DNA of 64,000 nt from Paractinoplanes abujensis. Lineage in GTDB: Bacteria; Actinomycetota; Actinomycetes; Mycobacteriales; Micromonosporaceae. The notes beneath the pieces were generated by a model. That model saw nothing but the letters and a program-made list of their open reading frames with translations, made no database searches and had not been told where the DNA came from. The stretch is taken from contig NZ_JACHMF010000001.1 of NCBI RefSeq assembly GCF_014204895.1, positions 1,612,001 through 1,676,000 on the forward strand, read 5' to 3'. The stretch's first letter is position 1. Every line of letters starts with the position of its first letter. A program made the translations under genes and the position numbers. Below, piece by piece: positions 8,380-15,992 of this stretch.

Positions 8380-9150
8380 TCAGCCGATGCGCTCGATCAC
8401 GGCCCGGCGGATCAGGAACTTGCCCGGCTCGCGCACACCCTCGAAGGCGGCGTTGTTGAGCAGGATGCAGCTGCCCGACGTGGTCTCGACCTTGACGGTG
8501 ATGCTCTTGTTGTTGTCCAGGTTGGTGACCTTGAGCGTCGTGCCGATCGGGAAGGTGCCGCTGGACGCGAACGGGGCGCCCGCCTCGCCGGACAGCGTCA
8601 CCGTGGAGCCGGCGCAGACGACCTCGCCCGCGCCGGTGCCTGCGCCGTTGCCCTGACCGTTGCCGTTGCCGTTGCCCGCGCCGTTGCCGTTGCCCGCGGC
8701 GGGCGGGGCAGCGGGAGGCTTCGTGGCGGCCGGGGGGTTCGCGCCTTGCTGGCCACCCGTGTTGCCGCCCTGCTGGCCACCGGCCTGGTTGCCGCCGCCC
8801 TGCTGGCCACCGGCCTGGTTGCCGCCGCCCTGGTTGCCCGCGGCCGCGCCCGGCACCTCGCCGGCCACGTCGGCGGTGCAGCCGGCGACGCCGCGGCGCT
8901 GGTTGATCAGGTCGACCACGGCCTGGCGGTTCGCGATGCGGGCCTCCGACTGGGCGTCCGGCGCCGCCCGCTGACCCGCGATGAACTGCAAGTTCTGCCG
9001 CAACGCCTGATCGAGGCCGGCGCAGTTCTCACCCGCGCTGCTCATGCCCGTGCTGATCGCGAAGGCGCCGCCCGCGAGCACCACGGCCGAGGCGCCCAGC
9101 ACCACCTTGCGGGTCGTCGAGGACATCTTGCGGCGCTGGGTCCGGTACAT
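8380..9150 (-). CDS. Secreted protein with Gly/Gln/Asn-rich linker and RlpA-like domain
   Basis: A 256-residue exported protein. After MYRTQRRK a hydrophobic signal segment (about residues 11-34) ends near SSAGE. A Cys-containing helical region to about residue 80 is followed by a low-complexity linker of GGGNQ/AGGQQ repeats and GNGNG runs (about 85-175). The last ~80 residues contain GTTLKVTNLDNNKSITVKV, the characteristic core strand of the RlpA/expansin double-psi beta barrel, with two Cys that could pair. RlpA barrels cut or bind peptidoglycan. The ATG at 9150 is chosen for its AAGGAG site; the in-frame extension to 9195 lacks one. Confidence 0.8.
   Translation of the reverse strand: MYRTQRRKMSSTTRKVVLGASAVVLAGGAFAISTGMSSAGENCAGLDQALRQNLQFIAGQRAAPDAQSEARIANRQAVVDLINQRRGVAGCTADVAGEVPGAAAGNQGGGNQAGGQQGGGNQAGGQQGGNTGGQQGANPPAATKPPAAPPAAGNGNGAGNGNGNGQGNGAGTGAGEVVCAGSTVTLSGEAGAPFASSGTFPIGTTLKVTNLDNNKSITVKVETTSGSCILLNNAAFEGVREPGKFLIRRAVIERIG
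8747..8840. repeat. 30-bp tandem repeat inside the secreted-protein linker
   Basis: Two identical 30-bp units (8771-8800 and 8801-8830) are flanked by partial copies (8747-8770 and 8831-8840). They encode GGNQAGGQQG units, so the linker length can change by 10 residues through slippage or recombination without shifting frame. Confidence 0.85.
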
Positions 9151-9232
9151 CGTGGCTCCTTCAGTGTCGGACTGCTTCGGTGCAGGTACCGACAAGTACG
9201 AGCGGCGCCATGATCACGGATCAGAACGGCAA

Positions 9233-9249
9233 CCTTAAACATCCTTAAA
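9233..9249. promoter_or_regulatory. CCTTAAA direct repeat upstream of the secreted-protein gene
   Basis: CCTTAAA occurs at 9233-9239 and 9243-9249, a 10-bp period, about 85 bp upstream of the minus-strand start at 9150. It is unusually AT-rich for this region. Likely promoter or regulator site, unproven. Confidence 0.4.
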
Positions 9250-9289
9250 TCAAGCGAACCCCCTGATCAACGCCCTGAAGGCACCAGCC

Positions 9290-10075
9290 GAAGTGCGCCA
9301 ACCAAGGTGCGCGATGTCGCCCATCGCGGCGCGGAGGGCGCATGCCGAGCGCGGGGCGCATGCGCTCGGAAGCATGCGCGGGGGCCCGCTGCGAGGGGTG
9401 CATACAGCGGGGTACGCATGCTGGGCCGGGATCCGAATGTTGCGTGGTGCGTTTGCTGCGCGTGGGTGCGCACATTGCGCGATGCGTTTGTTGCGCAGAG
9501 GTGCGCGATGCTGCGCGTGGTGCGCGGGTGCTGCGCGTGATGCGCGATGCTGCGCGTGATGCGCGATGCTGCGCGTGGTGCGCGATGCTGCGGGTGGTGC
9601 GCGGGTGGTGCGCGATGCTGTGCGTGGTGCGCGGATGCTGCGCGAGGTGCGTGATGCTGCGCGAGTGCTGCGGGAGGTGCGTGATGCGGCGCGTGCTGTC
9701 TGATGATGCGCGTGCTGTGTGATGCTGCGCGGGTGCTGCGAAAGGTGCGTGATGCAGCGCGTGCTGCGTGATGCTGCGCGAGGTGCGCGGTGCTGCGGGA
9801 AGTGCGTGATGCTGCGCGAGGTGCGGGGTGCTGCGCGTGCTGCCTGATGGTGTGCGAGGTGCGCGATTTCTGCGGGAGGTGCGTGATGCAGCGCGTGGTG
9901 CCTGATGCTGCGCGTGCTGCGTGATGGTGCGCGGGTTCTGCGCGAGGTGTGCGGGTGCTGTGCGTGGTGTGCGGGTGCTGTGCGTGGTGTGCGGGTGCTG
10001 CGCGAGGTGCGCGGTGGTGCGTGAGGTGCGCGGGGTTGTCTGATGCTGCGCGGGCGGTGAGTGATGAGCGCGTGC
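9290..10075. repeat. 0.8-kb degenerate TG(A)TGCTGCGCG repeat tract
   Basis: This stretch between a secreted-protein gene and a channel gene is built from hundreds of bases of short, imperfect units such as TGCGCG, TGATGCTGCGCG and GGTGCGCGG, most regular at 9500-10070. Units vary by substitution and length (about 9-15 bp), so it is an old, decayed array and not a perfect minisatellite. Several frames stay open because the unit rarely creates stops, but translations are low-complexity His/Ala/Arg/Ser runs with no domain. I see no genuine gene here. Confidence 0.85.
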
Positions 10076-10079
10076 GGCG

Positions 10080-10991
10080 TTACGGGCTGTCCTTCGTGGT
10101 GGGGACCACGGAGTGGGTGGGGCTTCGGCGGGGGGTGGTTGGGCGGGCGTCGCGGTCTATGCGGAGGTCGCGTTCTAGTTCGGCGATCATTGTGCGTAAG
10201 TCGTCGAGGCGTTGGCTGATCAGGATGCGGTCTATGTTGTCGGGGATGCCGTCGTGGTCTTCGTCTACGGACAGGCTTTCGGTCATTTCCAGGCGGCGGG
10301 CTTCCTCCATCGAGTTGACGATGACCGCGATCAGGATGTTGAGCAGCAGGTTGACTGTGATCAGGACGTAGCTGATGTAGTAGACGAGCGTCCACGGGGA
10401 CAGCTGCATGCCCTGCTCGATCAGGTCGGGCAGGGTCTCCAGTGACAGGAGCACGAACAGCGTGATCACGGCGCGGCCGATGGTGCCGTACTCGTCGGGG
10501 TAGGTTTCGCCGAAGATCAGCCAGCCGGTCATTCCGTAGACGTAGAACGTGACCAGGGCCAGCGCCAGGAAGCCGCCGACTCCGGGGAGGCTGCGCAGCA
10601 GGGCGGACACGATGGTGCGCAGGCCGGGGGAGAAACGAACGAGCCTGACCACCCGGGCCATGCGGATGATGCGCAGGGCTGCCGTGTCGCCGTGCAGGCC
10701 GGGGATGAAGACGGCGGCGATCACGATGAAGTCGAAGACGTTCCAGCCGTGTTTGAAGAAGTCCTGCGGACGGCGGCCGTACGCGAGGATCCGGACGACG
10801 ATTTCGGTGACGAACACGGCGCGGAAGAACCACTCCAGCCAATGGAGATACGTCAGCCGGGCAGCCATGGGGTAGGTCTCGACGCACAACAGTGCCGCGT
10901 TCAGGCCGATCATGACGACGATCGTCACCTCGAACGCGCGGGAGTCGACGATTCGCGAACATCGGCGGGCCACACGCGTCAGGTCGAGCAT
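10080..10991 (-). CDS. Voltage-gated sodium-channel-like ion channel with Ca-loop-like tail
   Basis: A 303-residue single-repeat six-helix channel of the ion-transport family (NaChBac/NavAb type). S4 carries arginines every third residue (ALRIIRMARVVRLVRF). The pore loop reads SLETLPDLI where NaChBac has TLESWASG, keeping the filter Glu but replacing the Trp. S6 ends NILIAVIVNSMEEAR. The cytoplasmic tail then has DEDHDGIPDNID, an exact DxDxDGxxDxxD calcium-binding-type loop, followed by a predicted coiled coil (about residues 250-285), the tetramer-forming element of such channels. Four copies would form a channel. Its start lies 286 bp from the divergent radical SAM gene. Confidence 0.88.
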   Translation of the reverse strand: MLDLTRVARRCSRIVDSRAFEVTIVVMIGLNAALLCVETYPMAARLTYLHWLEWFFRAVFVTEIVVRILAYGRRPQDFFKHGWNVFDFIVIAAVFIPGLHGDTAALRIIRMARVVRLVRFSPGLRTIVSALLRSLPGVGGFLALALVTFYVYGMTGWLIFGETYPDEYGTIGRAVITLFVLLSLETLPDLIEQGMQLSPWTLVYYISYVLITVNLLLNILIAVIVNSMEEARRLEMTESLSVDEDHDGIPDNIDRILISQRLDDLRTMIAELERDLRIDRDARPTTPRRSPTHSVVPTTKDSP

Positions 10992-11091
10992 GCGGGTCAG
11001 CCTACGGAGACTGCGCTGCGGCCGGGGCCTCGGTCACAGCCGGGCGGGCGGCAGAGGGTGTGCCGGGTGACGGAGGACGCCCCAGGCGGCG

Positions 11092-11138
11092 GGGCGGTGG
11101 AGGGTGTGCGGGCATGCCGGGCGGTGGAGGGTGCGCGG
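11092..11138. repeat. Two 20-bp direct repeats in the channel/radical-SAM gap
   Basis: GGGCGGTGGAGGGTG followed by TGCGG or CGCGG occurs at 11092-11111 and 11119-11138, 27 bp apart. The rest of the 286-bp gap (10992-11277) is G-rich on the plus strand and shows no gene. Confidence 0.6.
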
Positions 11139-11277
11139 AACGGCGAAGGGTGGGCCGGGTGGCCGAAGGTGAGTTGGGCGGTCGCGGGTGTTCGAGTGCG
11201 ACGGCCGGGTATCCGTACGGGTCGGGAGCGAGTGGGAACCGGGAGCGGGCGTTTCGGGTGGATATGCTGGGAAGGTT

Positions 11278-12339
11278 ATGAGTTCTGGACTGCTGGATAT
11301 TCGCCGGATCTATTTCGAGGCTGCGGCGGCCGAGTTGCCGCGGGGGAAGGAAGTGCTGGCGAAGTTCCCGCAGGCGCAGCTCGTCGAGGTGGCGAGCCAC
11401 AACCGGATCGACGAGGTGTACGGCGACGAGACCAACGTCAACCGGTGGGTGCGGATCAAGCGGGAAGCCCTCGTGCTCGGGGTGAAGAAGACGCTCGCGG
11501 CGCGGCCCAACGGGCGGTCGGCCGATTTCATCGCGCCGTCGACGGCCAACGGGTGCGCGATGGCCTGCGCCTACTGCTATGTGCCGCGGCACAAGGGATA
11601 CAGCAATCCGATCACCGTGTTCGCCAACATCGACCGCATCGAGGGTTACCTCAAGCGGCACGCGGCCAAGCAGGGGGTCAAGCCGGCGCCGAACGAATGT
11701 GATCCGACGGCCTGGGTCTACGACATCGGGGAGAATTCCGATTGCAGCGTGGACGCGCGGATCAGCGACAACGTGCGCGATCTGGTCACGCTGTTCCGGT
11801 GGATGCCGAACGCGAAGGCGTCGTTCGCGACCAAGCATGTGAACCGGGATCTGCTCGACTGGGATCCGCAGGGGCGCACCCGGATCCGGTTCTCCTTGAT
11901 GCCGCAGCGTGACGCCAAACTGCTCGACATCCGCACCTCGCCGATCGCCGAGCGGATGGCCGCCATCGACGATTTCGTGGCGGCCGGCTACGAGGTGCAC
12001 GTCAATTTCAGCCCGGTCGTGGTGCGTGACGGCTGGCTGGAGGACTGGGCGGAGCTGCTCGGCGACCTGGACGCCGCGATCGGGCCGGCCGCCCGGCAGC
12101 AGCTCGCGGCCGAGGTCATCTTCCTGACCCACAACCGTGAGCTGCACGAGGTCAACCTGGGCTGGCACCCGAAGGCCGAGGAGCTGATCTGGCGGCCCGA
12201 TCTGCAGCAGCCGAAAAGGTCGCAGAACGGGTCGTTGAACGTGCGCTACCGCACGGGCGCCAAGGGCGAATACGTGGCCGCTCTGGTCGGCCTGATCGGT
12301 GAGCGGCTTCCGTATTGCCGAGTCCGGTACGCGTTCTGA
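11278..12339 (+). CDS. Radical SAM protein of the spore photoproduct lyase family
   Basis: A 353-residue iron-sulfur enzyme. The radical SAM cluster motif is Cys93-x3-Cys97-x2-Cys100 (CAMACAYC), followed by YVPRHKGYSNP as in the SplB family. SplB repairs the UV-induced spore photoproduct in endospores; an actinobacterium makes no endospores, so the substrate here is unknown. Cys156 (SDCSVD) could be the hydrogen-donor cysteine, but alignment is needed. Start at ATG 11278 is supported by GGGAAGG and a TATGCT -10-like element at 11263-11268. Two bases separate it from the 2H phosphoesterase gene, so the two are probably co-translated. Confidence 0.88.
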   Translation: MSSGLLDIRRIYFEAAAAELPRGKEVLAKFPQAQLVEVASHNRIDEVYGDETNVNRWVRIKREALVLGVKKTLAARPNGRSADFIAPSTANGCAMACAYCYVPRHKGYSNPITVFANIDRIEGYLKRHAAKQGVKPAPNECDPTAWVYDIGENSDCSVDARISDNVRDLVTLFRWMPNAKASFATKHVNRDLLDWDPQGRTRIRFSLMPQRDAKLLDIRTSPIAERMAAIDDFVAAGYEVHVNFSPVVVRDGWLEDWAELLGDLDAAIGPAARQQLAAEVIFLTHNRELHEVNLGWHPKAEELIWRPDLQQPKRSQNGSLNVRYRTGAKGEYVAALVGLIGERLPYCRVRYAF

Positions 12340-12341
12340 CG

Positions 12342-12791
12342 ATGCACACCGTCGAGTTGTTGCCGGACGACGAGCTGGATTCCCTCGTACGGGAGATGTG
12401 GGTGGGGCTGCTCGACCGGGGGCTGCCGTCGCTGGCCTCGCATCCGCACCCGACGAACCGTCCGCATCTGACCGTGGTCAACGCGGCGTCGCTGGACGGG
12501 CTGCCGGAACTGTCGTTGCCGATCGCTGTCGCATTCGAGCCGCCGCGCATGCTGGGGCGGGCGCTGGTGCTGCCGGTCGTACCCGATGCGGCATTGCGGG
12601 AACTGCACTCCCTGGTGTGGTCGAAGCTGCCCGAGGCGTGGCCTCCACCGGCGGAATGGGTGCCGCACATCAGCCTGGCCCTGCGTTTCCCGGACGGGAC
12701 ACGGGCAGGGGGATTGAGCGGTCCGGCGGGCGGGTCGCTGGTCGCCGCACGCACTTACGACAGCGTGAGCCGGACGGTTCGGGGGCTCTAG
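12342..12791 (+). CDS. 2H phosphoesterase / 2'-5' RNA ligase-like protein
   Basis: A 149-residue protein of the LigT/2H superfamily. The two catalytic HxTx-type motifs are visible: HLTV near residue 44 and HISL near residue 109, about 65 residues apart as expected. Members open cyclic phosphates or process 2'-5' linkages in RNA or nucleotides. The ATG lies 2 bases after the radical SAM stop, so the pair is likely a functional unit. The gene overlaps the convergent GNAT gene by 4 bases at its 3' end. Confidence 0.82.
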   Translation: MHTVELLPDDELDSLVREMWVGLLDRGLPSLASHPHPTNRPHLTVVNAASLDGLPELSLPIAVAFEPPRMLGRALVLPVVPDAALRELHSLVWSKLPEAWPPPAEWVPHISLALRFPDGTRAGGLSGPAGGSLVAARTYDSVSRTVRGL

Positions 12792-13438
12792 GACGCCGGG
12801 TAGGTGTGGCCCGGCGTGGTCGCGATGAGGATGCTCGCGACCGGCCGCCACCCCAGCGCCGTGTAGAGGTGCTGGCCCTGCTCGCTGGCGATCAGCAGAC
12901 CGTGGTCGGCGCCCTCGTCGACCGCCGCGCCGGCCAGGCCGCTCATGACCGCGCTGGCCAGGCCGCGCCGGCGGTGCTCGGGCTGCGTCTCGATGCGGTC
13001 GGCCACGGCGTCGGCGTCGGCCAGGCCCACCGTGCCCTGCGCCCCGACCTCGTTGCCGTGCAGCACCTCGACTTTGATCACGTCGTCGGAGAGCCAGGTC
13101 TCGACCTGGTACGGCTCCGGGGGCTCGGCCGTGGGGTGCTTGTGCAGGTTGATCGTCATCAGCTGCTCGGACCGCTTGAGCAGCACGAGCCCGTTCGCCT
13201 CGAGGACCGCGGCGGCCGCGTCGGGCTCGGCCGCGGGCACGGTCAGCCAGGTGACCTGCTCCTCCTGTTTCACCAGCTCGCACAGAGCGGGCAGGGCCGC
13301 CACGCCGAGCGCGACGTACTCCACCGCACGCCCCGGCTGGTGACATTCGCTGCGCAGGCCGTCGCCCACATCCGTCGCCGGGTCGAGGGAACGGGCCACC
13401 GCCCAGCCGCGCTGCCACCGCTCGATCAGATCGCGCAC
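12788..13438 (-). CDS. GNAT-family acetyltransferase
   Basis: A 216-residue protein. The acetyl-CoA-binding motif A of GNAT enzymes is visible as TQPEHRRRGLASAVM near residue 153 and a YTALGW motif near the C-terminus. The N-terminal ~100 residues are less conserved and could be a second, degenerate GNAT fold. Acceptor unknown. Encoded convergent to the 2H phosphoesterase and divergent from the DedA gene. Confidence 0.85.
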   Translation of the reverse strand: MRDLIERWQRGWAVARSLDPATDVGDGLRSECHQPGRAVEYVALGVAALPALCELVKQEEQVTWLTVPAAEPDAAAAVLEANGLVLLKRSEQLMTINLHKHPTAEPPEPYQVETWLSDDVIKVEVLHGNEVGAQGTVGLADADAVADRIETQPEHRRRGLASAVMSGLAGAAVDEGADHGLLIASEQGQHLYTALGWRPVASILIATTPGHTYPAS

Positions 13439-13541
13439 GGGGGAATTAGATCACCAGCCGGTTGGCAGGGAACTCTCAGGGAGTCCCCCGATACTGGCGT
13501 GTCGATGGCCATGAGCGGCCGACGACTGTGAGGAGCGTTTT

Positions 13542-14249
13542 GTGACCGTGCTCGCCGAAGCCGCCCCTGAGAACTCCGGAGGGCTGACCGGGTGGGCCGT
13601 CGGCCTCATGGAGTCGCTCGGTGGCCCGGGCGCCGCCCTGATCGTCGGGCTCGACAACCTGTTCCCGCCCATCCCGAGCGAGCTGGTGCTGCCCCTGGCC
13701 GGCTTCTCGGCCAGCCGGGGCGTGTTCAGCCTGCCCGAGGCGCTGATCTGGACGACGCTGGGCTCGGTGCTGGGCGCGATCATCGTCTACTGGGCCGGGG
13801 CGCTGCTCGGCCGGGAACGCACCCGCAGCCTGGTGGCCTACATCCCGCTGGTCAAGGTGCAGGATTTCGACCGGTGCGAGGAGTGGTTCGCCAAGCACGG
13901 CACCAAGGCGGTCTTCTTCGGCCGCATGGTCCCGCTGTTCCGCAGTTTCATCTCATTGCCGGCCGGGGTCGAGCGGATGAGCTTCTGGAAGTTCACCGTG
14001 CTGACCACGCTGGGCAGCCTGATCTGGAACACCATTTTCGTCACGGCCGGCTTCGTGCTGGGGGAGAACTGGCACCGCGTCGAGGGGTACGCCGGCGTCT
14101 TCCAGAAGATCGTCATCGCCGGTGTGGTCATCGGTGTCGGGTATTTCGTCTGGCAGCGCCTGCGCGCCCGCCGTCTCGGGGTCGCCGACACCGACGCCAC
14201 GGTGGTTCTCCCAGTGGTGCGCGAGCGCCCGCGCAGCCACCGTCGTTAG
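13542..14249 (+). CDS. DedA-family membrane protein
   Basis: A 235-residue integral membrane protein with the DedA/VTT signature: DNLFPPIPSE near residue 40, FGRMVPLFRSFISLPAG near residue 128, and several hydrophobic helices. DedA proteins act as undecaprenyl-phosphate or phospholipid flippases (established for members such as DedA and UptA). GTG start at 13542 with GAGGAG 8 bases upstream. A GATACT -10-like element lies at 13489-13494. Single-gene unit. Confidence 0.93.
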   Translation: MTVLAEAAPENSGGLTGWAVGLMESLGGPGAALIVGLDNLFPPIPSELVLPLAGFSASRGVFSLPEALIWTTLGSVLGAIIVYWAGALLGRERTRSLVAYIPLVKVQDFDRCEEWFAKHGTKAVFFGRMVPLFRSFISLPAGVERMSFWKFTVLTTLGSLIWNTIFVTAGFVLGENWHRVEGYAGVFQKIVIAGVVIGVGYFVWQRLRARRLGVADTDATVVLPVVRERPRSHRR

Positions 14250-14268
14250 AGGGTGGCGGAGGGCGCTC

Positions 14269-14988
14269 TCACCGGCGCGGTTCCCAGCGGAACATGCGCC
14301 GCGCGAACGACACCGCGACGACGACCCAGGCGAACGTGGGCGCGAGCAGGATCAGCGAGTCGGACAGGGCCACCCCACCGTTCCAGGCGTTGAGCACCAG
14401 CTCGGTGGCCGCGCCGCCGGGCAGGATCCGCTTGATCCGGGCCAGTTCCTCGGTGCCGGTGATGCCGACCCAGCTCGCCACCGCGATCACGCCGAGGCTG
14501 ACCGGCAGCGTGGTGACCTGGGCGTGCTCGGGCGAGTTGGTGACGCCGGCGGTGGCCAGGGCCAGCCCGAGCATCATGGCCACCGTGGCGACGACGGCCA
14601 CGACGAGCAGCAGCGGGTTGTCGGGCCGCCCGACCACCACGCCGAACACGGTCAGGATGCCGATGAGCTGCACGATCGCGACCACGGTGGCCGGCAGGAC
14701 CAGCCCGGCCAGGATGCCGGCGTCGCTCTCGGCGGTGGAGCGCAGCCGCTTGAGGAACAGGTTCTGCCGGCGCGAGGCCAGCGTCGTCACGGTCGAGGTG
14801 TAGAGGCCGAACGCGCCCACCGTGAACATCACGATCGCGGCGATGTAGCCGAGGCTGCCCAGCTGCGCGAACACCTCGTGCCGGTAGATGAAGAACGCGC
14901 TGATCGCGACGGGGATGATGAAGCTGGTGACCAGCACCAGCCGGTTACGGAAGATCTGCAGGAGCTCGGAGCGGGCGATGGCGAACAT
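14269..14988 (-). CDS. ABC-2 type transporter permease
   Basis: A 239-residue membrane protein with six predicted hydrophobic helices, starting MFAIARSELLQIFRNR as in ABC-2 exporters. It follows its ATPase gene by 14 bp and would form an export pump with it, perhaps for a drug, peptide or lipid. The divergent kinase/regulator pair is the common arrangement for antibiotic-responsive exporters. Confidence 0.9.
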   Translation of the reverse strand: MFAIARSELLQIFRNRLVLVTSFIIPVAISAFFIYRHEVFAQLGSLGYIAAIVMFTVGAFGLYTSTVTTLASRRQNLFLKRLRSTAESDAGILAGLVLPATVVAIVQLIGILTVFGVVVGRPDNPLLLVVAVVATVAMMLGLALATAGVTNSPEHAQVTTLPVSLGVIAVASWVGITGTEELARIKRILPGGAATELVLNAWNGGVALSDSLILLAPTFAWVVVAVSFARRMFRWEPRR

Positions 14989-15002
14989 GTCAGTGATCCC
15001 TC

Positions 15003-15884
15003 TCAGGATTCGATAGCGCGGAAGACGTCGTCGAGCCGGGTCGGTCCGGCCGACAGCTCACCCAGTTCCAGGGCGTTGTCCTGCGCCCAGGCCAGCAGCA
15101 GGTGCAGGTCCTTCTGCAGGTTGAAGGTCTCGATCCGGGCCGACCCGTCGGCGGCCACGGTGGCCTGCAAGGGCAGGGCGGGCGCGGGGGCGGTCAGGGT
15201 GAACTTGATGACGGCGGGCAGCGCTCGGGTCAGCTCGGTGACCGTGCCCTGGCGGTGGAAGACACCCTGGTGCATCAGCCCGATCCGGTCGGCGCGCTGC
15301 TGCGCCTCCTCCAGGTAGTGCGTGGTCAGCACGACGGTGGAGCCGTTCTCGCGCAGGCGGTCGACGGCGTTCCACAGGTGGTCGCGCGACTGGATGTCGA
15401 GGCCGGTGGTGGGCTCGTCCAGGAAGATCAGCTCGGGGGTGCCGTAGACGGCGGTGGCGAAGTCGAGGCGCCGCTTCTCGCCGCCGGAGAGCTGGCCCAC
15501 CTGCGTTCCGGCCTTGCGGGTCAGGTCGACGATGTCGATGACCCGGTCCACGTCGTCCGTACGCCGGGTCAGCTTGCCGATCAGGCCGACCGACTCGCGG
15601 ACGGTGAGCTCGGGGGAGAAGCCGCTCTCCTGCAACATGATGCCCATCCGGGGCCGTACGGCCTGACGGTCGGCCGGGCTGTGACCGAAGACGCGCACGG
15701 TGCCGGACGTCGGGGTGCGGTGCCCCTCGATCGTCTCCAGCGTCGAGGTCTTCCCGGCGCCGTTGGTGCCCAGGAGCGCGTACAGCTCGCCCGGGCGGAC
15801 CTCGAACGACAGGTCCTTGACGGCGTGGAAGTCGCCATAGGTGAGATTGAGGCGTTCGACTTCGATGACTGGCGTAGTGGACAT
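15003..15884 (-). CDS. ABC transporter ATP-binding protein
   Basis: A 293-residue ATPase: Walker A GTNGAGKT near residue 39, Q loop MLQESGF, signature LSGGEKRRL near residue 134, Walker B LIFLDEP near residue 154, and a switch His in TTHYLEEA. The 80-residue C-terminal extension resembles that of drug-exporting CcmA-type ATPases. No Shine-Dalgarno is evident before the ATG at 15884. It is divergent from the DesK-type kinase and is probably controlled by the NarL-type regulator at 17144. Confidence 0.95.
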   Translation of the reverse strand: MSTTPVIEVERLNLTYGDFHAVKDLSFEVRPGELYALLGTNGAGKTSTLETIEGHRTPTSGTVRVFGHSPADRQAVRPRMGIMLQESGFSPELTVRESVGLIGKLTRRTDDVDRVIDIVDLTRKAGTQVGQLSGGEKRRLDFATAVYGTPELIFLDEPTTGLDIQSRDHLWNAVDRLRENGSTVVLTTHYLEEAQQRADRIGLMHQGVFHRQGTVTELTRALPAVIKFTLTAPAPALPLQATVAADGSARIETFNLQKDLHLLLAWAQDNALELGELSAGPTRLDDVFRAIES

Positions 15885-15890
15885 GACTAG

Positions 15891-15957
15891 ATGACACCAG
15901 CGCGGCGGCCGATCGTTCAGTGTCGCTGTGTCACGACCCGATATGACGTGGTGTCAC
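15891..15957. promoter_or_regulatory. GGTGTCA-type sites between exporter and kinase genes
   Basis: GTGTCAC occurs at 15928-15934 and 15951-15957 (23-bp spacing), and the reverse-complement form ATGACACC lies at 15891-15898. These sit in the 108-bp divergent region of the ABC exporter and its two-component pair and are candidate regulator operators. Confidence 0.4.
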
Positions 15958-15980
15958 TACTCGCCGGGATGACTCCCCCC

Positions 15981-15986
15981 AATACT
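15981..15986 (+). promoter_or_regulatory. -10 element of a probable leaderless promoter (kinase)
   Basis: AATACT lies 6 bases before GTG 15993, so transcription is expected to start at or within a base of the start codon. Confidence 0.5.
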
Positions 15987-15992
15987 GGTGGG

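Noticed and set aside
9250..10962. 570-codon minus-strand open frame through the repeat tract and channel gene
   Set aside because: Translation is His/Ala/Arg/Ser repeats with no domain, and it overlaps the channel in another frame.
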